A stretch of 64,000 bases of DNA from Candidatus Meridianibacter frigidus. GTDB taxonomy: Bacteria > Vulcanimicrobiota > Vulcanimicrobiia > Vulcanimicrobiales > Vulcanimicrobiaceae. The translations under genes were made by a program, and so were the position numbers. The number at the start of each line of letters is the position of its first letter. The stretch's first letter is position 1. Below the pieces are notes generated by a model. It ran no database searches. It saw only the letters and a program-made list of their open reading frames with translations, and was not told the DNA's origin. The stretch is taken from positions 16,652 through 80,651 of the forward strand of contig QHBJ01000034.1 in NCBI GenBank assembly GCA_003243975.1, read 5' to 3'. Shown here in pieces: positions 25,586 through 34,648 of the stretch.

Positions 25586-26833
25586 CTAAAATCTGCCAAG
25601 AGCTTCCTCGATGTCAGTGTCCGGAGCGACCGACGTCTGCGCCGTCCGAGCCGGTTCAAAATGGAACAGTGTCGTTCGAAATTCGCCGAACGTTCCGCAA
25701 ACTATCGTGCCGTCCGGATCTACCGCAAAAGCGTAGCGATCCTCGGCCACGACCGCCACGAATAACCGCAACTCCAGCGCTCGGGCGCGCGCGAAGGAGC
25801 GCACGAGCTGCATGTCGGGCAGTTCGGTTTTCCAGAGTAGCAACCGATAGCCCGCCGCCCGCCAAACAATCGCCCCGGCCGGATCCATCATCGTGGCATC
25901 GTCGACTATAGCGATTTGCGCATCGGGTGAAGGTTCGTTCCCGGGTCCCAGCGTGTAGTCTGCCCGCAACAGATCGCGGACTACACCGGCGGAATCGTCG
26001 AAGGGCGTCAGGGCGATTCGGCTTGATCTGCTGGAGCCGGCCCTGCGCAGATCGTGGCGCGCTCGAGCGCGTGCCGGAATCGTGCGGGAAAGAGCTACCG
26101 AGCCGGTCAGGATTTCCGGACGGTCCTGTGACGCGCGCGCAACCGTGTTCCCGCCCGAATCAAGAATCTGGCTCTTGCCACAGTATGCAACGCACCTTCG
26201 TTCGACGCCGACCTTATTGGCTGCGACGAATGGCCGGAGGTTTTCTTGCGCGCGAACGCGGGCCAGAAGATCGGCCTGTGCATTCTCGAGGTTCTGCGGA
26301 TCGCGCCCCGAGGTCACCCACGCGGTCGGCATGACGAGAATCTCCGCACCGTCGTCAACCAATCGGCGCGCGATCGTAGGGACACGCCCGTCCGCGCAGA
26401 TCAAGACGCCGAGCTTGCCGAGCGACGTTTGAATGGGGCCGCGTAGCGATCCTGGAGCAAACCATTGCCGGTCAAAATGCCACAAGAAGCACTTGTCCGC
26501 AGTGCCTGCCAACGTTCCGTCCGCATCGACGACGTACGCACTATTATAGGTAAGGTTGCGTTCGGTGCGCACGGAGCCATACACGATCACCGCACCGGTT
26601 GCACGCGCTGCTTCTTGCACGTCGTTTAGTGCCCGCTCGCTTACGCTGGGGTCGATGGGCTCCTTGCCAATAACGTAGGCGGGCACCGTTCCCTCCGGCA
26701 ATACGATAAGCTGCGCGCCAGTGCGTCCGGCATCTACCACATGCTGCAGGATGCGGGGCCAAACGATATCAAACGCATCGCGCTCGTGCGCTTGCAGTTG
26801 AAGGGCCGCAATAAAAACCGTGCGCGAGTTCAT
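25586..26833 (-). CDS. Carbon-nitrogen hydrolase (nitrilase family) with extra C-terminal nitrilase-like region
   Basis: The first 270 residues are a nitrilase domain with the Glu-Lys-Cys triad: E47 in IVLPEGTVPAYV, K114 in GTADKCFLWHFDRQ and C146 in GVLICADGRVPTIA. The nitrilase family hydrolyses amides, nitriles or N-carbamoyl compounds; the substrate is not apparent. Residues from about 290 on (GPGNEPSPDAQIAIVDDATM, ELRLFVAVVAEDRYAFAVDP, DGTIVCGTFGEF) resemble a second nitrilase domain without a triad. Start ATG follows GAAAGG; a longer frame exists. The gene is divergent from the next exported protein. Confidence 0.88.
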   Translation of the reverse strand: MNSRTVFIAALQLQAHERDAFDIVWPRILQHVVDAGRTGAQLIVLPEGTVPAYVIGKEPIDPSVSERALNDVQEAARATGAVIVYGSVRTERNLTYNSAYVVDADGTLAGTADKCFLWHFDRQWFAPGSLRGPIQTSLGKLGVLICADGRVPTIARRLVDDGAEILVMPTAWVTSGRDPQNLENAQADLLARVRAQENLRPFVAANKVGVERRCVAYCGKSQILDSGGNTVARASQDRPEILTGSVALSRTIPARARARHDLRRAGSSRSSRIALTPFDDSAGVVRDLLRADYTLGPGNEPSPDAQIAIVDDATMMDPAGAIVWRAAGYRLLLWKTELPDMQLVRSFARARALELRLFVAVVAEDRYAFAVDPDGTIVCGTFGEFRTTLFHFEPARTAQTSVAPDTDIEEALGRF

Positions 26834-26952
26834 ACCTTTCGGCTCAATTGCTTTGGGTAGCATCATTGCTCTCCTGCCGGTCGGTTTCACGCAAAAAGGG
26901 CGAGAACGGTTTGGGTATGAAGAGCGTTGAAGCCAGAAGGGGAGCTATAGCA

Positions 26953-27822
26953 TTGAAGCGATTTTTCGTGGGCCTCGCGGTTGCGTCGGTGCTGTCCGGC
27001 ATCGCCGGAGATGGTATTGCGGCGCCCCGCAGCACCGCTTCACCCTCGCATGCCAAGCCCGTTCGCAAGGCGCCTGCCGACGAGTACTTCGGACGCATGA
27101 AATGGAGCTACATCGGTATCAACAACATGGCTCACGATGAGACGATACGTGCCGGAGCCTATACCATCGACTCGGCCGAAATCAACAAAGCGCAATTCGG
27201 CGACGATGCGTTGGCCGACTGGGAACGCAAGTATCCCGACGATCCGCAGCTCCCGCGCTCCATCTATCTGATGGCCAAGCTCTACTCCAAGATTTGGACA
27301 CTCTCAGGCCAGAGTCAGGCCGTGTACTATCTTCAGCGGCTGCAAAACAGATATCCAAACACGTACTTCGGAAAAACGGTGAAGGCGCAACTCGCGAAGG
27401 GATTCACCGAACATATCCTGGCCGACGCGCTGGCATGCCCGACGCCCTCCCCGCCCTATTTCGGCCTGATCCCGCCCACGCCGACGCCGATGCCTACTCC
27501 CACCCCAATTCCGACCAATGCGCCGGCGCCCAATATTCACTTCTCGATCGTGCAAACGCCATGTGCGCAACCCGCGCCGGAGCCACCGTGGCCTACCCCC
27601 GCGCCATTGCCGACGCCGGCTCCCGCTACGAGTCCCGCGGTAACGCCGAGCCCGGGCCCGGCCGCCACGTCGAGTAGCATTCCACCGGCCACCAGCAGTC
27701 CGGGAGGACCGCTTCCCACTCCTCGACCGTCGGCGAGCCCCACGCTCGCTCCGGTGCAGCCGGCTAGTCCGACGCCCTCCGCAACTCCGCATCATCGGGA
27801 GCGCCGCGCGAGGCACGTGTAG
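26953..27822 (+). CDS. Exported protein with Pro/Thr-rich tail, tetratricopeptide-like middle
   Basis: The TTG start is chosen for a GGGGAG site eight bases upstream and for the clean signal peptide that results (MKRFFVGLAVASVLSG, cleavage after GIAA); an ATG at 26917 would add twelve residues. The middle, AQFGDDALADWERKYPDDPQ followed by LPRSIYLMAKLYSKIW and VYYLQRLQNRYPNTYFGKTV, looks like a tripartite TPR/YbgF-type helical segment. The last 120 residues are Pro-Thr-Ala repeats with short PTP motifs, a cell-wall or surface linker, ending in a basic tail. Function unknown. Confidence 0.75.
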   Translation: MKRFFVGLAVASVLSGIAGDGIAAPRSTASPSHAKPVRKAPADEYFGRMKWSYIGINNMAHDETIRAGAYTIDSAEINKAQFGDDALADWERKYPDDPQLPRSIYLMAKLYSKIWTLSGQSQAVYYLQRLQNRYPNTYFGKTVKAQLAKGFTEHILADALACPTPSPPYFGLIPPTPTPMPTPTPIPTNAPAPNIHFSIVQTPCAQPAPEPPWPTPAPLPTPAPATSPAVTPSPGPAATSSSIPPATSSPGGPLPTPRPSASPTLAPVQPASPTPSATPHHRERRARHV

Positions 27823-27845
27823 CGGCGCAAGCCAGGGTATAGAAT

Positions 27846-27879
27846 GAAGGGACCCCCGGTTTTCACCGGAGGTCCCTTC
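27846..27879. terminator. Bidirectional intrinsic terminator
   Basis: GAAGGGACC(C)CCGGT and ACCGGAGGTCCCTTC form a long stem with a TTTC loop between two convergent genes. It lacks a long T run but ends TTCTCATCT on one side and TTCATTC on the other, and can serve both. Confidence 0.8.
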
Positions 27880-27921
27880 TCATCTATTGGCGACGGTTTC
27901 GCCTGAGCGAACCGACGCGTT

Positions 27922-29316
27922 TTAGAAGTGCAGACCCAGGCCGACGTAGCCACCGTTGTGGGTGAAGCCAATCGGAGCGTTCTGCTTATTGTTTCCGCGG
28001 TCACCTAAGAACCCGAAGTCCAGGAACAGCGGGCTCGCTCCGAAATTGAACGTGCCGCCAAGCTGGTACTTCAAGATGCTGTAGGCCAGGGTGAACGGAC
28101 CGGTCGGACACACGTCGGTGCCGCAATTGCCGCGCACGTTGGGGTAATACCACACGCTACCGTAGATGGAGAACGGCTGGTCGAGGTCGGGCAGTTTCTC
28201 TGCGCCGAAGCCGAAGCCGCTGAGCTTGGGATAGCCGTAGTTACCGGTGCGGTACATGTAGCCGACGCCGATGTAGAGGCGCGGATCCGCGACCTTCAGG
28301 CCGAGACGGCCGTCGAAGTCGTAGTCGCGAGCCACAAACGCCGGAACGAAGGTTTGCCCCATGCCACCGATGACGGTGACGCAACCCGTGTCGCCGGTCG
28401 AGGCATGCCCTGCGAGACCGTCGCAAGCGGCACGCACGTTGGCGGGGGTCGAGGCAACGCCTTGGTTATGCGGGTAGTTGTACTGGCGGAAGTCACCCTC
28501 CAGCATCCACGGCAGGTTGCCGAGATCGAACTCGATTCCCTCACGCAGGCTGAAGCTGAAGCCACCAGAGTTGTTGTTGCCGGTGTTGCCCGGGCTGAAC
28601 TCGTTGTACACCTTCGGTGAAAAGATGTAATCACCGACGATGAACTTGTCTTTGTACGGAGCCGCAACCGGTGTTGGCGTTGCCACCGGCACGGGGACCG
28701 GCGTGACAGTCGGAGGCGGCGGAGGCGGCGCAGGCGTGACCGCTACATAGCGGACGACGACCAAGCGCTTGTCGGGAACCCACTGAACGTAGGCGCCCAT
28801 GCCTTCGGAGATGACGCGCACCGGCACGACGACGTGGCCCTGATAGATTTCAGGGGGAACGTCGAGCGGACGGGTCTCGCCGTTGATGACAACTTCCGGC
28901 TTGCCGACGGTAACTTTTACGTCGGATCCGGGCTTGCTGACATCGACGGTCTTAGAGCCGGCGTCGTACGAAACCGTGGCACCCATTTGCTCGAACATCG
29001 AGCGCAGGGGGATCAGGATCGTGCCACCGCGCACTAGCGCGGCGAGAACACGGCCCTGCTTCAACTTATCGGGTTTCGCGTAAACGTGGTGATCGTTGAA
29101 GAGGATCGGAATCTGTCCCGACGGCGGTGAACCGAAGTTCGCCGGCGGAGCAGCTGGAGCCGAGGTGGCCGTGGCGGCGGGAGCAGGCGAGGCCTGCGCA
29201 ATCGCGTTGGGTCCAATGTTGCCATGCGATGCATGTCCCGACGGAGCGGCGACCGCGTTAAGTCCCAAGGTGGCTGCGAACAGCACACCAAGTACTCCGG
29301 TGCTCAGTCGTTTCAA
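27922..29316 (-). CDS. Copper amine oxidase N-terminal (stalk)-domain protein with C-terminal outer membrane beta-barrel
   Basis: A TTG start lies six bases after AGGAGG. After a signal peptide (LGVLFAATLGLNAVAA) and an Ala-rich linker comes a copper-amine-oxidase-N domain: ILIPLRSMFEQMGATVSYDA, GSKTVDVSKPGSDVKVTVGK, GHVVVPVRVISEGMGAYVQW. A Pro/Val linker leads to about 240 residues with alternating strands (FSFSLREGIEFDLGNLPWML, LYIGVGYMYRTGNYGYPKLS) ending GGYVGLGLHF. The terminal Phe after alternating hydrophobics is the outer membrane barrel signal. The CuAO-N domain probably contacts peptidoglycan or partners in the periplasm. The combination is unusual and suits an envelope tether. Confidence 0.85.
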   Translation of the reverse strand: MKRLSTGVLGVLFAATLGLNAVAAPSGHASHGNIGPNAIAQASPAPAATATSAPAAPPANFGSPPSGQIPILFNDHHVYAKPDKLKQGRVLAALVRGGTILIPLRSMFEQMGATVSYDAGSKTVDVSKPGSDVKVTVGKPEVVINGETRPLDVPPEIYQGHVVVPVRVISEGMGAYVQWVPDKRLVVVRYVAVTPAPPPPPPTVTPVPVPVATPTPVAAPYKDKFIVGDYIFSPKVYNEFSPGNTGNNNSGGFSFSLREGIEFDLGNLPWMLEGDFRQYNYPHNQGVASTPANVRAACDGLAGHASTGDTGCVTVIGGMGQTFVPAFVARDYDFDGRLGLKVADPRLYIGVGYMYRTGNYGYPKLSGFGFGAEKLPDLDQPFSIYGSVWYYPNVRGNCGTDVCPTGPFTLAYSILKYQLGGTFNFGASPLFLDFGFLGDRGNNKQNAPIGFTHNGGYVGLGLHF

Positions 29317-29340
29317 TGTATCCTCCTAGTTAGTAATGAG

Positions 29341-29419
29341 ACCTGAGATTGGTCATGTTTGGTCACGGGCCACCCCACTTTCGAGTGGGCTACCCCTGAT
29401 CAAACCTTCTCAATCTCCT
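29341..29419 (-). ncRNA. Candidate structured 5' leader of the CuAO-N/beta-barrel gene
   Basis: On the minus strand nested helices can form: outer GAGATTG with CAATCTC, inner GTTTG with CAAAC, then GGG with CCC around a CCCACT-CGAA-AGTGGG hairpin. A TATACT box at 29447-29452 would start the transcript near 29440, so this element lies wholly in a leader of about 120 bases before AGGAGG and the TTG start. It matches no riboswitch consensus I know. It may be a regulatory element or only a repeat-derived hairpin. Confidence 0.4.
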
Positions 29420-29533
29420 TCGGGAACAACGGATTGCCCCCCTTGAAGTATAACCCTAGCCGGCGCCGCCTGGGCGGCTATGTTTGTCGGCTTAGGGGCT
29501 GCACGTCGCCCGAACGGTCTATATAACGGGCTT

Positions 29534-29929
29534 TTAGCCCATTTTGTCTTGGAGTTTGGAAAGAAATTTCGCGCGCTCGATGATGTATCGCTCGTGCGTT
29601 CCCTCGGCGACGTTCTCTTGCTCGTCGAACACCTGAACCGCAAACGTGATGCGTGGTCCATCGATTTGGACCACCTCGACTTCGGTGCGGACGATGAAAC
29701 CCACGGGCACGGGTTTGCGGTGCTCGAGATCGATGTGGGTACCCACGGTAAGCTGCTCGCCGTTCAAAAGGGGACCCACGCAATGCATGGCGGCCTCTTC
29801 GATCAACTGCACCAGTTGCGGCGTGGAGAGGACGTCGGCCCCTTTGTTCCCCGCCTTCTCTGCGGTCATCCATTCCTCGACGCGGGTCTGGCTGCTATAG
29901 GTGCGGCCGATGTCGAGCTTGACACTCAT
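29534..29929 (-). CDS. FlK-like hotdog-fold thioesterase
   Basis: A 131-residue hotdog protein similar to fluoroacetyl-CoA thioesterase-type enzymes: STPQLVQLIEEAAMHCVGPL contains the Thr and Glu, and VGTHIDLEHRKPVPVGFIVR the His of the FlK catalytic set. VQVFDEQENVAEGTHERYII is the last strand. The group includes general acyl-CoA thioesterases, so fluoroacetate specificity should not be assumed. The stop lies within a small GGGC/GCCC hairpin. It is divergent from the efflux adaptor gene, with 190 bases between. Confidence 0.87.
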   Translation of the reverse strand: MSVKLDIGRTYSSQTRVEEWMTAEKAGNKGADVLSTPQLVQLIEEAAMHCVGPLLNGEQLTVGTHIDLEHRKPVPVGFIVRTEVEVVQIDGPRITFAVQVFDEQENVAEGTHERYIIERAKFLSKLQDKMG

Positions 29930-30119
29930 GGCCCCGGAGAATACTACAGAGCGCCGGGCTCTCCCGCCCCTGCGCGCGTTTGAATCCTTTTTGATGGTTT
30001 ACACAGCAAAAGCTGGTACGGTCATGAAGTCGCAGGCGCACTCGGCATCTCGCTGAATCAAAGTTCGGTTTTGCGCGGTATGTACTGGCGCACCTCACAG
30101 GAGATTATTTAGGAGCAGC

Positions 30120-31469
30120 ATGCACTATAGAAGTCTGGCGTTCGTTCTTGCCGTTGCGGGTGCCGCCGCCCTGACGGGCTGCGGCCACAAGGGCGCGCAG
30201 GGGCCCAAAGGCCCGCCGCCGCTGAACGTGGACACCGCGACCGCCATGCGGCGCGACATCGCAACGTTCATTCAGCTCGACGGTCAAGTCGCGCCCCTTC
30301 AAGATGCGACCCTTTCGTTGCAACAATCGGGCCCGCTGGTCGGCATCTATGTTAATGAAGGCGACCGTGTAAGCGCGGGCCAGTTGCTGGCAAAAGTAGA
30401 CGACTCCACGATGCAAGCGCAGCTGGCGCAAGATGAAGCGCTCATCAATCAAAGTGCCGCGCGCGCGCAAAGCTCCGCGCTCAACGTGCCGATTACCCAG
30501 CAGCAAACCTCAGCCGGCGTCCAAACCGCGCGCAATACCCTGGCATCCGACCGCGCCGCGCTGCAAAACGCCCAGTTGGTCTACAATCAAAACCAGCAGC
30601 TTTTCCGGCAGGGATACGTGTCGCAAACTGCGCTCGCGCAATCGCAAGCGCAGTATGTCGCTGCGCAGCAGAAAGTCCAGATCGATCAGCAACAGCTGCA
30701 GACCGCTCAGAGCAACACGCTGCAAACCGGCGTAAGTTCTGCCAACGCGCAGGCCGATCGTGCCGCCATCGCATCGGCGCAAGCGCAGGCAAACACGCTG
30801 CGCACGCAGATAGCGCAGACCGCTCTCTACGCGCCTTTTAGCGGCGTCGTCACACAGCGTCTGATGGATCCCGGAGCCATGGCGGGTCCGTCGGCGCCTC
30901 TCTTGCGCCTTTCGCAGGTTGACGTGGTGTATGTGAACATCAACGTGCCGGATGAAGATCTGGGGTTCATTCATGCCGGCACTCCGGTGAAGTTCAGCAC
31001 CGGTTCGCTGTCCGGCCGCCAATTCTCGGGAACCATCAGCGATGTAAATGCGGTGCCCACGCAGGGGACACTCTCCTATCGCGCGCGCGTGCGTCAGCCG
31101 AACCCAGGAAATTTATTGCGTGGCGGCATGCTGGTGAACGTCACGATTCAGAAGCAGCGCCACCGCGCGGCCATCGTCGTTCCGCGCAGCGCGGTCGGCC
31201 AAACGGAGGCCGGCAACACGGTCTTCGTTGTGGAGACGGGCAATAAGGCCAAGGAAGTCCCCGTATCGGTGGGACTTCAGACGGATACCCTAAGCGAAGT
31301 GTCGAGCCCGCAGATTCGCCCGGGGACGCAAGTGATTACCACGCGTCCGGATGCATTGCAAAACGGGAGTTTGGTAGCCGTGAACGGCGCCGTGACTGCG
31401 CCGGGCGCACAACCGGCGGCCCGGCGACGGCCGCCCGGTAAAGGTGCAGCCGGGGGGCGACGTCCGTGA
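30120..31469 (+). CDS. Periplasmic adaptor (HlyD/RND membrane-fusion) lipoprotein
   Basis: Lipobox LTGC puts the lipidated Cys at 21. The barrel-sandwich start RRDIATFIQLDGQVAPLQDA and GIYVNEGDRVSAGQLLAKVD, a long coiled hairpin rich in Gln/Ala (residues 95-230), and then APFSGVVTQRLMDPGAMAGP and a membrane-proximal domain are the parts of an RND-type adaptor. It bridges an inner membrane pump to a TolC channel. The next gene is that channel (GTGA overlap), but no RND or ABC pump gene follows. Good AGGAG site before the ATG. Confidence 0.93.
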   Translation: MHYRSLAFVLAVAGAAALTGCGHKGAQGPKGPPPLNVDTATAMRRDIATFIQLDGQVAPLQDATLSLQQSGPLVGIYVNEGDRVSAGQLLAKVDDSTMQAQLAQDEALINQSAARAQSSALNVPITQQQTSAGVQTARNTLASDRAALQNAQLVYNQNQQLFRQGYVSQTALAQSQAQYVAAQQKVQIDQQQLQTAQSNTLQTGVSSANAQADRAAIASAQAQANTLRTQIAQTALYAPFSGVVTQRLMDPGAMAGPSAPLLRLSQVDVVYVNINVPDEDLGFIHAGTPVKFSTGSLSGRQFSGTISDVNAVPTQGTLSYRARVRQPNPGNLLRGGMLVNVTIQKQRHRAAIVVPRSAVGQTEAGNTVFVVETGNKAKEVPVSVGLQTDTLSEVSSPQIRPGTQVITTRPDALQNGSLVAVNGAVTAPGAQPAARRRPPGKGAAGGRRP

Positions 31470-32977
31470 AAAGATACGTCCTTGTCGTCACGGCCTTGAC
31501 AGTAGGCCTCGCCGCGTTCGGCGCATCCGGTAATGCGGCCACCAAGCCCGCAGCGGGCCCAACTCCGACGCCGATTCCTTCGCCACGGGTTACAGCGCTG
31601 CCATACCCAGCGTACGGAACGCCCGCACCCGACGTGGCCAGGACCGTTCGCGCGCCCGGGGTTCCGCAGCTCGTCAATCTGCAGCAAGCCATCGATATCG
31701 CCGCTGCCAAGTCGCCGCTGCTCGCGCAAGCGCGGGCCAATGAAACAATCGCCAACGCCAACGTAAAGCTGGCGCGCGCTCCTGCCCTCCCAAGCGTCGG
31801 CGTGGTAGGAAGCAGCACCCACAGCAATACGTCCGGCGGAGCCTCGCTGGGCGGGTCCACCGGCGGGGGCGCCTTCGGCAACAATGGATCCACCGGCGGC
31901 CGAAGCGGCTCCGGCGGCAGCTTTACGAGCAACTCGCTGGATGCAAACCTCAAACAGCTGATTTTTGACGGCGGAAGGGTTTCCGCGCAGATCCGGGCCG
32001 CCTCGGAGAACGAACAAGGCACGGCCGACACCTATCGGCGCCAGCTGCAAACGGTGGCGTTTAACGTTGCCAACGCATACTACAATGCGCTTGCGGCCGG
32101 ACGCACGGTCGCAATCGACGCAGAACTGGTACGCGAGAATCAAGTGAGCGCGGACTTGGTCGCCGCCCAGGTGCGCGCCGGAACTGAAGCGCGCGCGCAA
32201 ATAGCGACGGCCGAACTTCCGGTTGCGCAAGCGCGTGTCAATCTGGTGCGTGCCCAAGGCGCCGAATATTCCGCCCTGGCAACCTTCGTCAATGCGCTGG
32301 GCTTAGATGCGAATGTTGACGTACGGCCTGTGGACGATACGCCGTCGAATCCGTCCGCCACGCTGTTGCAACCCGAGTTGCTTAGTTATGACGCTGCGAT
32401 GGCACGTGCAGCTTTGTTGCGCCCGGACCTTGCAGCCGCGCAGCGCACAATCAACGCTGCGGAGGAGACTCTGCACGCCGCACGGTTGGGTAAAGTGCCT
32501 ACCGTCAACGGGAGCGCCGGCCTCGGCGTCGCTTCCACGCTGCCTGATGGTTCGAACTTCAATCATTCCGGCAACATCGGCGCTACGATCACGATCCCGA
32601 TTTTCGATCAGGGCTTAACGGCAGCGCAAACAGAGCAAGCGCAAGGACAACTCGAGAACGCGCGCGCAAATTTTGAAAACACGCGCCTGGGTGTCGGTCT
32701 GAATGTGCGGCAGGCGCTAACGAACTTGGTTTCCGCGCAGGCGGCCCTGGTGCAGACGCAGGCCGAATTGCGCAATGCGCGACAAGTTCTGCAATCCACG
32801 CAGGCGCAGTACCGCGCCGGCGTAACGACGTTGCCGCTCTTGCTCAATGCCGAAGTCGGATTGACCCAAGCGGAGACCGACAACGTCAACGCGATCTATG
32901 CCTTGCGCCAAGCCGAGCAGAATTATCTCTTCGCGCTCGGCGAAAACGATACGCAAATTCCGGCCGGATACAAGTAA
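31466..32977 (+). CDS. TolC-type outer membrane efflux factor
   Basis: A signal peptide (RYVLVVTALTVGLAAFGASG) and Pro-rich linker precede two OEP repeats: LQQAIDIAAAKSPLLAQARA with its helix, and a second starting AAMARAALLRPDLAAAQRTI and ending QALTNLVSAQAALVQTQAEL, RNARQVLQSTQAQYRAGVTT. TolC trimers form the outer membrane channel of tripartite exporters. A Gly/Ser-rich loop about residues 120-150 (SGGASLGGSTGGGAFGNN) is an unusual extracellular or periplasmic insertion. GTG start overlaps the adaptor stop. Confidence 0.93.
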   Translation: MKRYVLVVTALTVGLAAFGASGNAATKPAAGPTPTPIPSPRVTALPYPAYGTPAPDVARTVRAPGVPQLVNLQQAIDIAAAKSPLLAQARANETIANANVKLARAPALPSVGVVGSSTHSNTSGGASLGGSTGGGAFGNNGSTGGRSGSGGSFTSNSLDANLKQLIFDGGRVSAQIRAASENEQGTADTYRRQLQTVAFNVANAYYNALAAGRTVAIDAELVRENQVSADLVAAQVRAGTEARAQIATAELPVAQARVNLVRAQGAEYSALATFVNALGLDANVDVRPVDDTPSNPSATLLQPELLSYDAAMARAALLRPDLAAAQRTINAAEETLHAARLGKVPTVNGSAGLGVASTLPDGSNFNHSGNIGATITIPIFDQGLTAAQTEQAQGQLENARANFENTRLGVGLNVRQALTNLVSAQAALVQTQAELRNARQVLQSTQAQYRAGVTTLPLLLNAEVGLTQAETDNVNAIYALRQAEQNYLFALGENDTQIPAGYK

Positions 32978-33013
32978 AGGGGAGGCCGCCGCGAGGCCGC
33001 TAATATCCCGCGG

Positions 33014-34648
33014 ATGAAAGCCATCATGACGCTGCTTGCCGCAGCGGTTGCGCTGGCCGCCTGCACCAAGGTCGGCACGCAGACCTCGTCAACCGGCGAG
33101 CGGCAGAACAGTTTTACCATACCGCACGTGTTCCGGTATGCCACGGCCGAAGATATCAGCAGTTTGAACCCTCACCTGGTCCAGCAGAACACGGTGGGGC
33201 TGATGGCCTCGCTGACAATGGCCTGGCTTATCAAATGGGATCACAACAATCTGCCCTATCCCGAACTGGCGACCGAAGTCCCCAGCAAGGCCAATGGCGA
33301 GATCAGTGCGGACGGCAAAACCATCACCTTTCATCTCCGCAAGGGCGTGAAATGGTCGGACGGCGCGCCCTTTAATGCTGACGACGTCGTATTTAGCACG
33401 AACGTCGTCTTAAATAAAGCCAACAATGAAGTAAGCCGCGCGGGTTGGGACAAGATCACCAAAATCGACGAACCCGATAAATATACGGTCGTCTATCACC
33501 TTTCGAGCCCGTTTTCGCCCTTCGTCGTGATCTTTTTTTCCAGCGCAGGTGCCAACCCGTGCATTCTGCCGAAGCATCTGCTGGGAAATCTGCCCAATAT
33601 CAACACCGCGGCGTATAACTCCCTACCCGTAGGAATCGGGCCATTCAAGTACGCTGCATGGAAGCGCTCGGATTCAGTTGAAATGGTTCGCAATCCGTAC
33701 TACTTCCGCGGCCAGCCCAAACTCGAAAAGATCGTCTTCAAGATTATTCCCGACCGCAATACCGTGCAGTCGCAGATTCAGGCGCACGAACTCGACATGT
33801 TTTACCCGGTTTCCGGGTTGTACTTCAATCGCCTGAAGGATACGCCCGCGTATACGTACATTCGGCAGCCGGCGTACTACTATAACCACATCGACTTTAA
33901 TCTCTCCAGCCCAAAACTGTCGGACGTGGCAGTTCGCGAAGCGCTACGCTACGCGACCGACCGTCAAACGTTGCGCGACAAGATCGGGCATGGCGTCGGG
34001 GTTCTGCAGGATGAGCCCGCGCCGGGAAAAGCGCCATACTTTGACCCGAATATCAAGTTCACGGCGTACGATCCCGCCAAAGCTAATCAACTATTGGACG
34101 GCGCTGGATGGAAACGCGGAGCGGATGGGATTCGATCGAAAAACGGCGTGAAATTGGTCCTCGATTATGCGACCGGCGCCGGCTTGGCCGATGTCGATCA
34201 GCAGATCGAGTTACTGCGCGGTTGGTGGAAGGCCATCGGAATCGACATCAACGTGCGCCACTACCCGAGCAACTTGTTCTTTGCGCCCGTGCAGAATGGC
34301 GGAATCGTCTATAGCGGAAAGTGGGACGTCATCAACTTTGCATGGGGCGACGACCCGATTGGCGATTACTCGCAGATCTACGGGTGCGACCAAGTTCCGC
34401 CCAAGGGTCAGAACGATTTGCATTGGTGCAACCGGACGGCAGACGCTGCGATGCATGCGTTGTACGGTCACTACGATCAAGCCCAGCGCAACAAAGACGT
34501 TTTGACGCTCATGGGACAGATCGAGAAGGACGCGCCCTTTATCGTTACCACCAGCCGGGAGGACATCTTCGTCTTCAATCGCGACCTGAAAAACTTCCAA
34601 CCCAACCAAGTGACGCAGTTTGACGACATGATGAACGTGGATATCTAG
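33014..34648 (+). CDS. Extracellular solute-binding lipoprotein, family 5 (peptide/oligopeptide type), copy 1
   Basis: A DppA/OppA-type binding lipoprotein with lipid Cys at 17 in ALAACTKVGTQ. Family 5 landmarks are TFHLRKGVKWSDGAPFNADD, VVYHLSSPFSPF, PVGIGPFKYAAWKRSDSVEM, VRNPYYFRGQPKLEKIVFKI and AVREALRYATDRQTLRDKIG. It would capture a peptide, nickel-type complex or other solute for an ABC importer, but no permease or ATPase adjoins. A close paralogue starts immediately after its stop. The substrate is unknown. Confidence 0.92.
   Translation: MKAIMTLLAAAVALAACTKVGTQTSSTGERQNSFTIPHVFRYATAEDISSLNPHLVQQNTVGLMASLTMAWLIKWDHNNLPYPELATEVPSKANGEISADGKTITFHLRKGVKWSDGAPFNADDVVFSTNVVLNKANNEVSRAGWDKITKIDEPDKYTVVYHLSSPFSPFVVIFFSSAGANPCILPKHLLGNLPNINTAAYNSLPVGIGPFKYAAWKRSDSVEMVRNPYYFRGQPKLEKIVFKIIPDRNTVQSQIQAHELDMFYPVSGLYFNRLKDTPAYTYIRQPAYYYNHIDFNLSSPKLSDVAVREALRYATDRQTLRDKIGHGVGVLQDEPAPGKAPYFDPNIKFTAYDPAKANQLLDGAGWKRGADGIRSKNGVKLVLDYATGAGLADVDQQIELLRGWWKAIGIDINVRHYPSNLFFAPVQNGGIVYSGKWDVINFAWGDDPIGDYSQIYGCDQVPPKGQNDLHWCNRTADAAMHALYGHYDQAQRNKDVLTLMGQIEKDAPFIVTTSREDIFVFNRDLKNFQPNQVTQFDDMMNVDI

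Noticed and set aside
29341..29419. Cyclic-di-GMP, cobalamin or manganese riboswitch before the CuAO-N gene
   Set aside because: The conserved core bases of those classes cannot be found; only generic nested stems are seen.
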